The notes beneath the pieces were generated by a model that was not told the origin of the DNA, did no database searches, and saw only the letters and a program-made list of their open reading frames with translations. A stretch of 58,945 nucleotides of DNA. It comes from Nephromyces sp. MM_2019 (taxonomy: Eukaryota > Apicomplexa > Aconoidasida > Nephromycida). Positions 38,001 through 49,359 of the stretch are shown here, one piece after another (position 1 is the stretch's first letter; each line of letters opens with the position of its first letter). The position numbers and the translations under genes are program-made. The stretch is taken from positions 1-58,945 of the forward strand of contig JADHZB010001346.1 of the NCBI GenBank assembly GCA_015657535.1, read 5' to 3'.

Positions 38001-40384
38001 GTTTATGCCTATATTAGCGATCGTTAGATATAGGGAAGAAACGGGGTTTTAGGGAGCTTTATTTCCCTCATATTGTGGAGAATTTGAAGATTTTGCATTC
38101 TGTTTTTGAGATTGAAGATTTGGTTTAATATGTATATCTGCACACACAATGATTAGTTTTGGGTGGAGGGAGTTCATGCTCCCTTTTTACACAGTGAAAT
38201 GTCTTTAAAATATAAATCTATACATGCGGTGATGAATTTTGAGTGTATGTACACACAAATTTCCTCATCATCATCATTTTCGCTTTTTTGTTAGCTTAGT
38301 ATCAAAGGCGTTATAAGTGCTTCTCTCCGTCTTTAGGTGCTTTTTATGAGAAGAAACATCTGCAGATTTTTTCTCAATTTTCTTGTGATTCTACTGCATT
38401 AAGTGTTTAGTTACTGCAGTTCTCTTCTCGTAAATAGACTCTTTGAATCCCACTGCTTAGCGGTCTCTCTAGTTGAAGCATGGGATGTCTATGGACCCCT
38501 TTATTTAGCTTGCTAAGGCGTAATCACTCCTTTTCTTGTGGTTTAGAACTTTTTTTCTCAAGGTACGTGTGTGTTTTTTTTTCAATGAGCCCCGTTTTGG
38601 CAGTGGTGTACTTCTAGATGAAAAACCCCCCCTTCTAAAAGCTTCTTTTTCTCAATGATCGCCCCTCCTCCCCTCCTCTTCTTCTCCCTTATCACCTCTG
38701 TAACTTTTCTCAACTCTCCTTATTCAGAGCTTACTTAGATGATCTTCCAGACCTCAAAAGATTCTGCAACGCTTTAGAGAAAGCTTGTGTGTTAACTGTT
38801 GAGAATGGGATAATGCCTAAAGACTTGGCTATATGTATAAAAGGAGCAAATGGTGTACAGGTTAGTAGCTATTAGCTGGATTGATCTACGAAGAATCTTT
38901 ATCTTGCTGTTGATCTCAGTTACTACACCTATTAAGTGATGAGAGGAAGCGTGTAAAACCTAGTGTGTGCACAGTAGCAGGATTCGATGTGTACTAAGCA
39001 GCACATACCCTCGGCCACACACATATATAGGCAAAGACACCCCTAGGGACATCTTTGGCATTTGCTTCAAGGCATTTTTTTCAAATTCTCACGCACACAC
39101 TAGAATCTTTTTTTTTGCGAGTTGGTATGTTAATCAAACTTAAGCTATCCTTTGTTCTCATAAAATTTAAAGATAAGCTCTGCATAAAACTCGAAAAAAT
39201 ACATCAAATTCCTGCTTTTTTCACCTTTTTTATGACCTCTTTTTCCATGGCTTTATCCCGGTCAGCTATCGCTGTCTTTACGCTGAAGTTTTAGAAATGC
39301 TAAGGCAAACCCTTCAAATCTTCTCTATTCCTCTTCTTCTCGATAGCCTACGGACTTTGTATCTTCCGAAGAATTCATCACGGCGATTGACGCCACTCTC
39401 CAGAAGCTTTTACCAAATTTCTCTGAAGATGATAAGAAAGATCCTCTTAAAAGGCTTGAAAATACTAATTGGGAATACTATGCCCCCACTGAGCATTCTT
39501 CTTCAGAAGTACGTTCTATACTGTTTGCAAGGGGATTGCACACACTGTTGTGTTGAGGTTTCATCTGGGAAATATATGCTTATGCTAGTTCTTTTGCGCA
39601 TCTGTGTTGTGTATTGAGACATAGATAGGCATGAAAAACGCAAAGCGCTCGCTGGTGTGCTTGGATCTGATTCTGCTTATCCTTGTCTAGGCCTATATGT
39701 AGCTACTTGTAGATACTGGCATACATACGCCAGTGTGTCATATTTGTATTTTTAAGATTAAAGATGATTGCCTAGCTTGTCTGTGGCGTGTGTGTGGCGT
39801 GTGTGTGTCGTGTGTATGAAATGTGTGTGCCATTTGTTTTTTTCTGATGTTCTGAGCTGTTTTTGGAGATTATTAAGCCGCTGTTTCCGCGATGTTTCAC
39901 AATGTCTTTGAAGAATATTTCATGTGCTCTCTGTGAGATATTTCACACGCTCTTCCCACTCTTTTTACACCACTTTTTCAAGCTGTTTTGCGTACTCCTT
40001 ATATTACCAAGATAATATACTTTTCCAAAACTTACTGCGTAGATCTACTTTTACCGAAAATACACCTTGCATTAATATGGAATGGTTAGATCATTTTCTT
40101 GGCAAAGTATGTATTTTGAAGCTTTCCTTTTCGAAATACATACTTTGAAGCACACAAGACTTGCATCTCAAAAACCCGCCTACACACACACACCGCGATT
40201 ATATTTTCATCCACTTTAGCGCTATAACTGAGCCCATCTCTCGGAAATCTTCAACATTTTTCTTGCTAAATTTGCTATTAACTTTGTTTCTAATGAATTT
40301 TCGGTAATTTTTTTTCCGTTTTACTTTTAAAAGGATGAAGATGGGCCATCAGAGGAAGATCATCATGTTGAAGCGAAACACTGA
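35033..40384 (+). CDS. NADP-dependent isocitrate dehydrogenase, mitochondrial
   Basis: Seven exons: 35033-35637, 36096-36555, 37288-37374, 37763-37941, 38728-38860, 39347-39508 and 40334-40384, all joining in phase, about 558 residues. It oxidises isocitrate to 2-oxoglutarate and CO2, reducing NADP. Residues 1-103 are Ser/His/Arg-rich without much acid, a mitochondrial presequence. The catalytic core begins at Met-104 ([20 protein letters not shown]). Visible motifs: [16 protein letters not shown] (isocitrate binding), the family signature [20 protein letters not shown], and [12 protein letters not shown] with [13 protein letters not shown] (NADP site). Unusual: a C-terminal acidic and His-rich tail ([10 protein letters not shown] ... 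[10 protein letters not shown]). The core could also be made alone from Met-104 as a cytosolic form. Confidence 0.95.
36565..37030 (+). repeat. TG-rich intron block of isocitrate dehydrogenase
   Basis: Sense-strand TG/TGG-rich DNA in the 36556-37287 intron. A 159-codon ORF across it (36640-37119) is the translated repeat, not a gene. Confidence 0.8.
37640..37745 (+). repeat. Extended polypyrimidine tract before exon 4 of isocitrate dehydrogenase
   Basis: About 100 bases of nearly pure C and T (CTCTTCCTCCTCTTCCTCCC pattern) lead into the acceptor TCTATCTTCCAG at 37762. An unusually long tract for a splice acceptor. Confidence 0.8.
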
Positions 40385-43300
40385 AGATTCTGGCTATCAT
40401 AGCTGCGAAAGGTTAGACTAGGTAAAGCTTTTTCGCTGCTTTTTTTCTCCTTCCTCATAAAATGAGTCTATTTGTTTTGGTTTTCTTGATTTAGAATGTG
40501 TTTTTTAGAGAAAAATTGGCAAAAATAAGACTTTTTTTTCCACATTAAGTAAAAAAAGGCAGTAATTTGGTGCTCCTTTTGGATCTTGAATTTTTTTTCT
40601 GATGTTTTCCTTAGTCTTTGTTCCTTGTCTCTTTCTTGAGCATAGTCTTTAGTTTAATTTTTTTTTGCTTCTTCCCTTTTTTTCCTGGGGAATGTCTTTT
40701 TTGTGTGTGTTTCAATCTCGTGGATATTATGACATGTAGTACTATAATGAAATTCGTCATGAGTAGCCTCCCTTGATTTCTCTTCTTTTCCGTGTCGATC
40801 AGCCTATATTCTTATACTTTTCGCATGAGTTCTGTTTAAAGGGCGGAAAGCATACATTTTGGAGCCATTTTCGAGGGAAAACTCATTCAATTGGTGCGCA
40901 ATTTTTTCAGCCTGGCTGCTGACTAGTATAATGCTAAGGAGGATAACAAGAAGCTGCTATTCAATGTTAAATCTTTTTCTGGCATCCTTATCCGCCTTAT
41001 TAATTTTTGTTTATTTCAATTTCTGGTGATTTCATTGAAGTGCTTTAATCACAATTTTTGCGACAGAACATCACACAAAGTCACGTCGCGCATTCTGATT
41101 TTTGCAGGTGCTTATTGCACTCTCGAAGATAAAGCCACTGCTCCAACCTCTAGAATATAAAGCATGATGCCTACACACTCTGCATTTTATTGTGTGTGTG
41201 TGTGTATGCGTGTGCACTCTGCGTGTTGAGATTTTTGCTTCTTGTAATACTATTTAGAGTTTCTTATGGTGGCAAAGAAGAATGGGATTTCCTGTGATCG
41301 TGTTTGTGTTAATGTGTATGATCGTGAAAGTGTGATTTGAAATTGTAAGCTGTGTGTGAAATTTTTTTTTGCGCACAAATTTGGAGATGTTTGTTGTATA
41401 TTAAATATATCTATACGCGTGGTTATCCAGTGAATTTTTAAAGGCGTCGTTTTTGAGGCTTTTGGAGCAATTTTGTCCGTTGTGTGCTCTGGATATCACC
41501 AATTTATATGGTGTATACCCACACTGTGAGTACTATTCATATGACCTTGATCTGCTTTAAGGATACGCATAGCTAGTTCGTCATGAAATGCAAATAAAGC
41601 CTTTTTTTCAGTGTTCTTATCTGAATGCCTTTGTAGTAAATGAGGTTGTTTAACGTGCAAATGGCAAGCAGCCTTTTCTTCTAAGTGAATCCATCGACGA
41701 ATTTGACTGTCTCAATTTCTCTAACGCTAGCATCTGTCCTTAATTTGCTTTCTCAGTGTGCGTGCTAGTGAGCTCTTTCTCATTAGATTTCCCGACAGTA
41801 GAACTTTTAGTGCTATTTATATTTACTATGGATACTAAGAGACAGCGCACACACTAGAAGTTTGAACTGATTGCGGCAGCTTAGGCATCACATGGAACAC
41901 CATCCAAATAACGTGCTACGTGTACTCATTCCCTCATGAATAATGTGTTGAAGGTTGGTATTTTTACCATAATTACCACATGCTGAAAAACCCCGAAATA
42001 TCACTGTATAATGTAAAAAGATGCGCCCGAAAATCACGTGGTATGGTGTTGACATAATTTGCGGTTTAGCTTGCTTATCCCTGCTTGGATTCTGAAAATC
42101 TTATGCTGCTTGCACTGAATTTGTTTTGATGATAGAGTCTCTTGAAATCCACAATGTTTTATTCATAAAGACAACAGTTTGAGTAATTTTTAGCTCTTTA
42201 AATCCATCAGAAACGATCTTTTTAGTACATCATGAGGTACTAATAGCGATTGGACTTTTATCCAATGACTAGTGCCATTTTTAGTGGCGAAAATAGCGGG
42301 AAATTTAAGCCTACGAACAATCAATGGGATGCTTGGCAGCTAGGTGCATACATTATTTAGCTCTGTTTCATCTTCATCTTCTGCTTTGTTGCAGTATCAC
42401 CTTTTGCTTCGTCGAAGTTTCATCTCTGTTCCATCTGCATCTTCTGCTTCATCTGCATTTCATCTACATCTTCTCCATTTCATATGAATTTGCTCGTTTA
42501 TAGGCATATTTGGTACAAGACACCAAATTGCTTACCTTGCATCCTGAAAAGTGTTTATAGGCGGAGTGTGGGTGCACTATGTGTGCCTCTACTGTGTGTG
42601 GGTACCCTATGGCTGCCAATCTTTGTGCTTTTGTTGCTTTGTTTGCTTGCTTGAGGTTTTAAGTAAGTTTTTTGCGTTTAATTATGTGCCCCTCATGCTC
42701 TTCTAGTTTTTTTTATTTTCCATTGTTTTACGCCCCTTTGTGCAACACGCTTCTCACAAGCAGAAGAGCCATATATATAGTGATAGACGCACTTACAGCT
42801 AATCCACACACTATAGCACCATTAAAAAGCAGTCATAGCGCAAGTTTTAATAGCAAGAACATTAAAAGTCTTCTTTTATACCCACATATAGCATTATTTA
42901 CTGGATGAGACATAGTATACTCTACAACGGAAGCTACAGTGCTGAAGATCAAGAAAAGTCCGAAAGAGTTCGGTAAAAATTCAAAGACCTAGCGTGAGAC
43001 ATACTGCCTGTTTCATGCCGTTGATTTTAGTTAGAAAACGTATGCAAACAGAATGCAGAGCTCGCACACACTGCGAAACCGGCATGAACATTCACACATT
43101 CAAGCGATATTAGACGTAAAAAATGGAGCAACTTCACCGAAATTTTCAGTCAGGGAGGCAATATATTTTTATTTAAGCACACACAGCGGCTAAGCTTCAT
43201 AAATCTAAAGTAATCATTTAGCATTTCAGCTTTAGTGCACACCAATGAAATTATGCAGGCAAATTCATTGGAAAAGCATATGTTTTGATAAAATTAACAA

Positions 43301-43560
43301 ATATTTAGCACATCAACTCTTGTCTTATACACAAAAAGCAGGCTGCCTGGTAGTAAAAAAATGTTCAAAGTAGCACAAGCTGATACCATTAGTATACTCA
43401 CCGTGTCTGTGTGAAAGCTAGAGGACGATCACCAGCCTTTGCAGTAAACACAAAAAATGCTTCTGTAGAGGGAAACAACAAAATCTTTATTTCAGATTGC
43501 TTTCAGAAAAGTTAAATACTCTTTGAAAGCAGTGTTTTTCTTATCTACTTCATTTTGCAG

Positions 43561-43586
43561 GATTTATAGTGAAGCCGACGCCACTG
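43561..43586 (+). CDS. Candidate isolated plus-strand microexon
   Basis: A textbook acceptor (TTATCTACTTCATTTTGCAG) and a donor (CACTG|GTAAAT) enclose 26 bases readable as IYSEADAT or FIVKPTP. With no partner exon it cannot be assigned. Confidence 0.25.
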
Positions 43587-43945
43587 GTAAATAACTGGTT
43601 TAAAAGCTTGAGCGCCAGGATGGTGATATACGCTACTATATGTGACTAGAAAACTAGCGTTTCAAAGCGTTAGCTTCCCGAACGCACACTGGTTCCTGTG
43701 ACCACTAAAAAACTAGCGTCAAAGCTTAGACTTTAATGATAGCAACTTTGCTTATCTGACCTATAAAAAACCAGCTCCAAAGCTTGAGTGCCGGGATTGG
43801 AAGGGCCGAAGAGAGGAAAGTGAAGCTACAACTCTCATAGTTTGTAACAAAAAGGGCAACAGCCGGTTGAAAAGCCTCAAACACACACGCACATTAGTTC
43901 CTGTAACTACCAAAATAACGTTTCAAAGATTTAGTTTTATGGCAA
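43585..43945. repeat. Degenerate repeat around ACTAGCGTTTCAAAGC
   Basis: Three to four diverged copies containing TTCCTGTGACCACTAAAAAA then CTAGCGT and CAAAGCTTAG. Possibly an old short duplicated element; no coding content. Confidence 0.55.
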
Positions 43946-46515
43946 CAGGCTAGCCTTTTGGAACACGTTTGAGATTTATAAGAGCGAGCTACTTTTTTCC
44001 TCAATCTTAACTGAACACATTGATGGTAAAATTATTAAATCGTATGCATGTTTTAAATTTGATTATGCCCACAGTGATATCACAAGCCGTATGTGCTCAT
44101 TTAGTTAAAAAAAAGTAATGCAGTTCCTTCTGCCTGCAGTCGCTTCCAATACACACATGAAGTTTCTAATAGCGTTTATTTTTAGCTGTTCCGATTTCTC
44201 TGTCACTTTCTTTTTGGCACTGCAGTTAAGTCTTTCTTTTTGTCTTTACTGGCTTCCGTAAATACCTCGATAAAAGCCAATGAGTACTAAATTTCAGTTT
44301 CTTGAAATGCTAATGATAGATAATGCTTATCACAGAAATACGGTTCGCGGAATCTTGCAGCATTGAGTACATCTGCTGCTATGATAATACCTTTAAACTC
44401 AAAAAAAATATTGCACCCTTAGGTCTCCTTGTAGGGCCTCTCATCAATTTGCTACGTTAAGATGCTGGTTCCTCCGCACTGTAGCGTAGTCACAGTAGTG
44501 ACTGCTGAAGTGCTTTGTCATCGAATTTGCTCGGAACTCTACTAAAGTAGAATCTTAACTGTTGGTTTTATAAGCCACAAAAAATGCTTATTAACTACGT
44601 CTCTACATTACTGCGTGTAGAAATTGTAAAAAAATATAAATGTAAAGACTGTTATCCTATTCTAGGTCAGTATGCTCAATCTTGCTTCTTTTGTGTCTAA
44701 CGGAATTATACGATAATAACGCATAGCAACGTAGTTATTATGGCTAAGATATTCATCATGCTGACCTGTATACATTCAAGCTACGGCAATCCTTTAGCGT
44801 ATAATCTAATTTTATTTTGTCTTGGCTAGCTCCTCATGTGATACCCAGGCCTTTGAGGTATCTATGCATAGACTAGTGGTAGGAGGCTAACTAGTTTTAG
44901 TCATTCCCCTTGCATGAAACTATGCCTATGTTATTTTATTTTTTCTACTAGATATTTGGTCTTCTTTTTCCCTATGTTTCATGCACTATGTCTAATGTGT
45001 GTACGAAAGATCAAACGGAAATGCTGATTTTAAAAAAAAAACACTCTACACTGCTTTGCTAGCCTTTAATCGCTTCTAGGGATATCCGCGGGGTAACCCT
45101 CGGGCTTGCATACAGGGGTACCTTTGTGCAAGTATTGAGGAAGTCAAAGTTAACTAGTGTGTACGAATTCCCCACTGTTTTGAGTGGCTATAAGTGAATA
45201 CTACTGCCAGCGTATTTGCGTATAGACGTATTACTTATGATATATAGAAATACGCATAGCGTGTATTCTTAGCTATTTTCATCACTTATTAAAATTATCG
45301 AATAGCTTCTCTCGGTAAGTCATGAATGATCGAATGCATCAAAGTCTAGCAATATATAGGCTGCTAGATATATATATTTATATGTATATAGCTATTTATT
45401 TATCTAGTTCTATGTATCCATATCTTCTATCTATCGAATTCTATCTATATGCTTTATCGTCTTTTGATTTAGAGGGAAGCTTCTGACCACCTAGCATATC
45501 TTTCTTAAGCTTAGTCACCTGCTAGCCAAGTGTATACATTTTTTGCTAAGAAATTCAGTATTTAAGCGTTGAGCCTACCAAAAATGCTAGTAAAGAAGGA
45601 AAAACAGCTAATTATGTACGTACTACGTTGAAAACGACTTTGATTCGAGTAGATCACTCAGAAGTACGCAACTTTTCAACCCAAGCTTATGCTATAATAA
45701 TCTATGAAACTAGCGGAAAGAAGTGACGAGGAAAAAGTTCCTTTGCTGATGATACATTGCGCTAGAGTAGCAGGTTTATAAGCCTTACCATAGCGTCTAT
45801 CTTGAAATCCATTCCAGGAAAATTTCATATCTTTGAGGTCATAATCTATATATGTGACTACCATTATGAGTACATGCGTGTGTGTGTTACTTGTGTGAAT
45901 ATCAAGGAGCGATATAGTACTAGCAGAGAAATCTATAGGTTTGGCTTGCCCTGTGTTTTATGTGTTTACTCACCATTGAAAGACTGTATAGTCGAATTAA
46001 ACTTCTGCTTCTCACTTATGAATGCTTCAAAAATATTATGCGTTTTAGCTAATCCCAGAATTTCACTGGTAGTAGAAGCCTATATATTTGGCTCACCTAA
46101 TGGGCAAAGTGTGTGGTAATTCTGTTGTATACTGCTGTACTTACGCCCTTGTCGTATCTTTTCGATTTTACGGTGGTTATATAGCTTTGTATGGCTGTCT
46201 TACTTCTTATATCTAGGACCTAGCATTGGAATTTTCAGGGGTTTTATGCTTATTTAAAAATTTTATATATCTTTTATTTCCTGGGCTTTCCTCGCACGAC
46301 TCCACTTACTGCCTAGAATGCTAGATTTTGCCCTCTTAATGCTCCTACTGCACCCGATCAATGGAGACTAGCAGTGCTTACTTGTGCCTCCCCTCTAGTC
46401 TATCCATCTAGGCTATTCCTGTAATATTGCCAAATTTTCATTACTGCTGTGAAGAAATTAGGAAAAACTAATTCGCTGGAACCTAAGGCTAGAATATCGG
46501 GAAGCGCACGCAAAT

Positions 46516-46690
46516 TTCCAGTATATACATGCAGGGAAAGCACATTCCCATACACACAAAATCCCATTATATATATGCAGAGAAGCACTTTGCCAAACAC
46601 GCAAATTCCCAGTATATATATGTATAGAAGCACCTTCCAACACACACGCAAAATCCCATTATATATATGCATAGAAGCACCTTCACAGAC
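46516..46690. repeat. Tandem repeat, about 58-base half-units
   Basis: Alternating units of CCCAGTATATATATG and CCCATTATATATATGCA, each followed by AGAAGCACNTTCC and CACACGCAAA. Three to four copies just upstream of the secreted-protein gene. The ORFs on both strands here are translated repeats. Confidence 0.8.
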
Positions 46691-46789
46691 AAACATGCAG
46701 TACATAAGCACGACAACCTTCACGCACACCCAGTATATGAACCCAAGCACCTTTGCACGCACAAGTCACATGGCTATGTTTGCTCTCTC

Positions 46790-46917
46790 CAAAGCATGTC
46801 TCTATTCCTGCGTTTTTCTCCTTCCAGAGATTCTTCCAACCTCTACCCACCTTGCTCTCCCGCTCCCAAATTTACCTTCGGACTACTTCCCAAGGAGATT
46901 GCTTTCACTTATACAAG
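46790..46917 (+). promoter_or_regulatory. Pyrimidine-rich leader of the secreted-protein gene
   Basis: About 125 bases of CT-rich sense strand end at the ATG (46918). The open frame extends upstream of the ATG, but the codons there are low-complexity Ser/Pro/Leu, and the signal peptide starts only at this Met. Confidence 0.4.
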
Positions 46918-48839
46918 ATGGAGGATTTTATCTGCAGCTCGAGGCTTAAGGTTTTTATTGTAACCTTGGTCTCTTACTTTAATATTCTAGTTGCATGCGA
47001 TAATCCTCCAGCCTTGTTAGAGTCACCTCTGGCAATTGGAGACACGCTAGGTATATCCACTCTCGGCGCCCCTTCATTACATCGAACTTTTTCTGCCTAC
47101 GGTACTTATACTTTCCCAAAAAGTTTAAGCAAAAAGCCGCAGGAAAGTGGTTCGGCAGCTCCTAAAAGCCCTTCTTTTCCCAAAAAAGGCGATGCATGCG
47201 TTAGTACCCGATGGTTCCAAGACCACGAGAAGAAGCTGCTTCGATTAGATATAGGCTTACCAGGGGAGGTAAGTGAATTTCGCTTACGCGCTAAAACAGA
47301 AGAATGCTGTAGAATAGAGCATCGAAGCCTTAAACTAGAGAACTTATCAGTATTTGACTACCATATAGAACTGTATATATCCAAGTTAGATAGGCTAAGA
47401 AGAGCATTTGACACTTTCACACCCTGCTTGTTTAGTAGAGCCCACCATTGGGCCTGTAATAACTGTGGGGGCGATTCATAGGCCAGTGCTGCGTGGACAT
47501 CAATTCCTTATACTGCTTTTATGACATTTCACAACGCATTGCGACGGCTTTTGTCATGCTTTTGAAAAATGCAATTGCTTTTCCACTGTGAATGAAGTAA
47601 AGGATGGCGGAAAAAAACAGCTTAAAATACATGCATGGACGCATATGTACACTATTAGCAGGTGTAAACGGACACATGCAATCGGCACTACTTGTCAAAG
47701 CACATATGCACACGGTCACATGCATCACGTTGGAAGATGCAGAGTACTCGCACTTGCATACAGCAAGAAATGCTAATTAGTGACTTAGACCACGCACATG
47801 CACGCATCAATCAATATTGCGCGTTGCTTTTAGACTAACCACACACACCAATAAAATAATACGCACTACTTTAAACCACGCACACGTACGCATCAATAAA
47901 TACTGCGCATTGCTTTGGACCACGGACGCGCACAGATGTAGGCTGTAGTAGAAAAATAAAACCTACCGTATACAGACTGCGCATATTTGAAATCCACCTG
48001 GAGGGCATGGTCCATAGAAAATGGTTGATATTATTTCTAGTCTTCTTTCATTTTCAAATAGTTTATGTGCTTAATGTCATACTCATTTTATAACTAAAAA
48101 ATATACTCCATCATCTTCCACTGTCCCTCAGGAAGGATTCGCTTCAATGTTTTTCTTCTCTGAAAACGGGGTTGTCCAGGTGATGCCCCACAAAGACTCC
48201 TTAACAAAAGAAATCAAAGTAGTTTGCCAGACACATAACCGTACTTATGATGATGAGCTGGGGGGCTATTCAAGCAAACACCTAGGCTTTGCTGGCATGT
48301 TTAAGAGGGTTAGAAGCAGAAAGAGACTGGCCGAAGCAAAGCGGATAGTAGAAAGCGAGCAGATAGAGACTACGAATGAAGCAGGAGTAGCAGGAAGCGA
48401 TGAGGAGGAAAATGAGAATGAAAAGGGCGAAAAATCAAGCGTTGCTTCAGAAACCACTGCATCAGATTCAACCCTAGAGATTGCAGAAGCCTCCAGCGAT
48501 GATGTGCTAACTGGGAGGGACCGCCAAGCTTCTTTGAATTCGAAAGACAATGATATTCTCCTAATGTACATTGGTGCTACTGGAGATGTGTTTGGTAGCC
48601 TGAATGTTATTCTGTATGAAAAGTTGCTACAAGATGGATCAAAGGTATACACAGGCCTTGATACTATACTTCCTGCTTCTGTGGGGGGATTCTCTAGGTT
48701 CTGGTATTATCACCACGATTTCAGTGTCGACGATGAGATTTTCGAGTGGAAAAAATACTGTAACAGGAGCTTAGATGAGGCTGGAGAGCTTGTGAAACTC
48801 GCAAAAGGACCTAGCGGTGATAAATACTGCAAGAAGTAG
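46918..48839 (+). CDS. Putative secreted protein, unknown family
   Basis: Two exons, 46918-47268 (donor GAG|GTAAGT) and 48132-48839 (acceptor ACTGTCCCTCAG), both phase 0, give 352 residues. Residues 1-27 (SSRLKVFIVTLVSYFNILVA) look like a signal peptide. The first exon continues with a Ser/Pro/Lys-rich stretch and DACVSTRWFQDHEKKLLRL. The second exon carries SMFFFSENGVVQVMPHKD, KVVCQTHNRTYDDELGGYSS, then a basic segment (FKRVRSRKRLAEAKR). After it come an acidic low-complexity region (EEENENEKGEKSS) and a well-formed C-terminal part (YIGATGDVFGSLNVILYEKL, FSRFWYYHHDFSVDDEIFEW, ending DKYCKK). About seven Cys could form disulfides. No family is recognised. Lacking a second membrane segment, it is likely exported or stored in a secretory organelle. 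Confidence 0.75.
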
Positions 48840-49225
48840 CAGGGGACGGGCTAAGATTCGCATAAAAGTTCGTAACTGCCATAACAAAAACATATAATTT
48901 GTGGGCGGAGAAACCGGTTGAGCTGCAAGATTTAAGTGTATTAATTTTGCGTGATAGAACCAAAATAATGGCAGATACTATATCCTTGGGTTGGTTTTAT
49001 GGGAAAAAGCTAGCTATCTTCTTTATAAACTCATTATTGTAGGGTTCATTGGACCACAAGCTTGAGGAAGATGAAAAACCTAGGTAATATACATGTATAC
49101 AGCTGAAATTTTGCAAACAATACTATAGCGAAACTAAAAAATGCAATCGCACTGCTGGAAACTCTAGGAAGCGGAAGGAAAAAACCAACAATCTACTCAA
49201 ATCGATGGTGCACAAACATCATTCT

Positions 49226-49359
49226 AAACAAACCTAATCGATTGAACTTGATAATTGCTGCACTACTGACCCTGTCATCACCAGTACTACTATAGCGGAT
49301 ATCCCGCGAATTGCGTAAAGATGGTACTTGTAAAGCTTTAGTCGCCCATGTCAAGCTGA
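49226..49359 (-). CDS. Coding-like minus segment, unknown
   Basis: Acceptor GGATTTCTCAG; open frame LTWATKALQVPSLRNSRDIR and on through STGDDR, with possible donors GACAGG|GTCAGT and GATTAG|GTTTGT. Looks natural but has no partner exon. Boundaries are approximate. Confidence 0.3.

Larger units (their letters stand above)
40385..46515. other. Mostly non-coding stretch after isocitrate dehydrogenase
   Basis: AT-rich DNA with few TG or CA repeats after 41400. It holds two plus-strand segments with splice-like edges (40844-40892 and 41109-41164), a strong-looking microexon at 43561-43586, and degenerate repeats at 43585-43945. A TATATA/TCTATCTA simple repeat lies at 45365-45450. ORFs at 42672-42908 and 45802-46119 lack domains or splice partners. 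No gene is assigned. Confidence 0.5.

Noticed and set aside
47269..47481. Extension of the secreted protein's first exon to 47481
   Set aside because: A consensus GTAAGT donor at 47269 is in phase with the next exon; the read-through is less protein-like.
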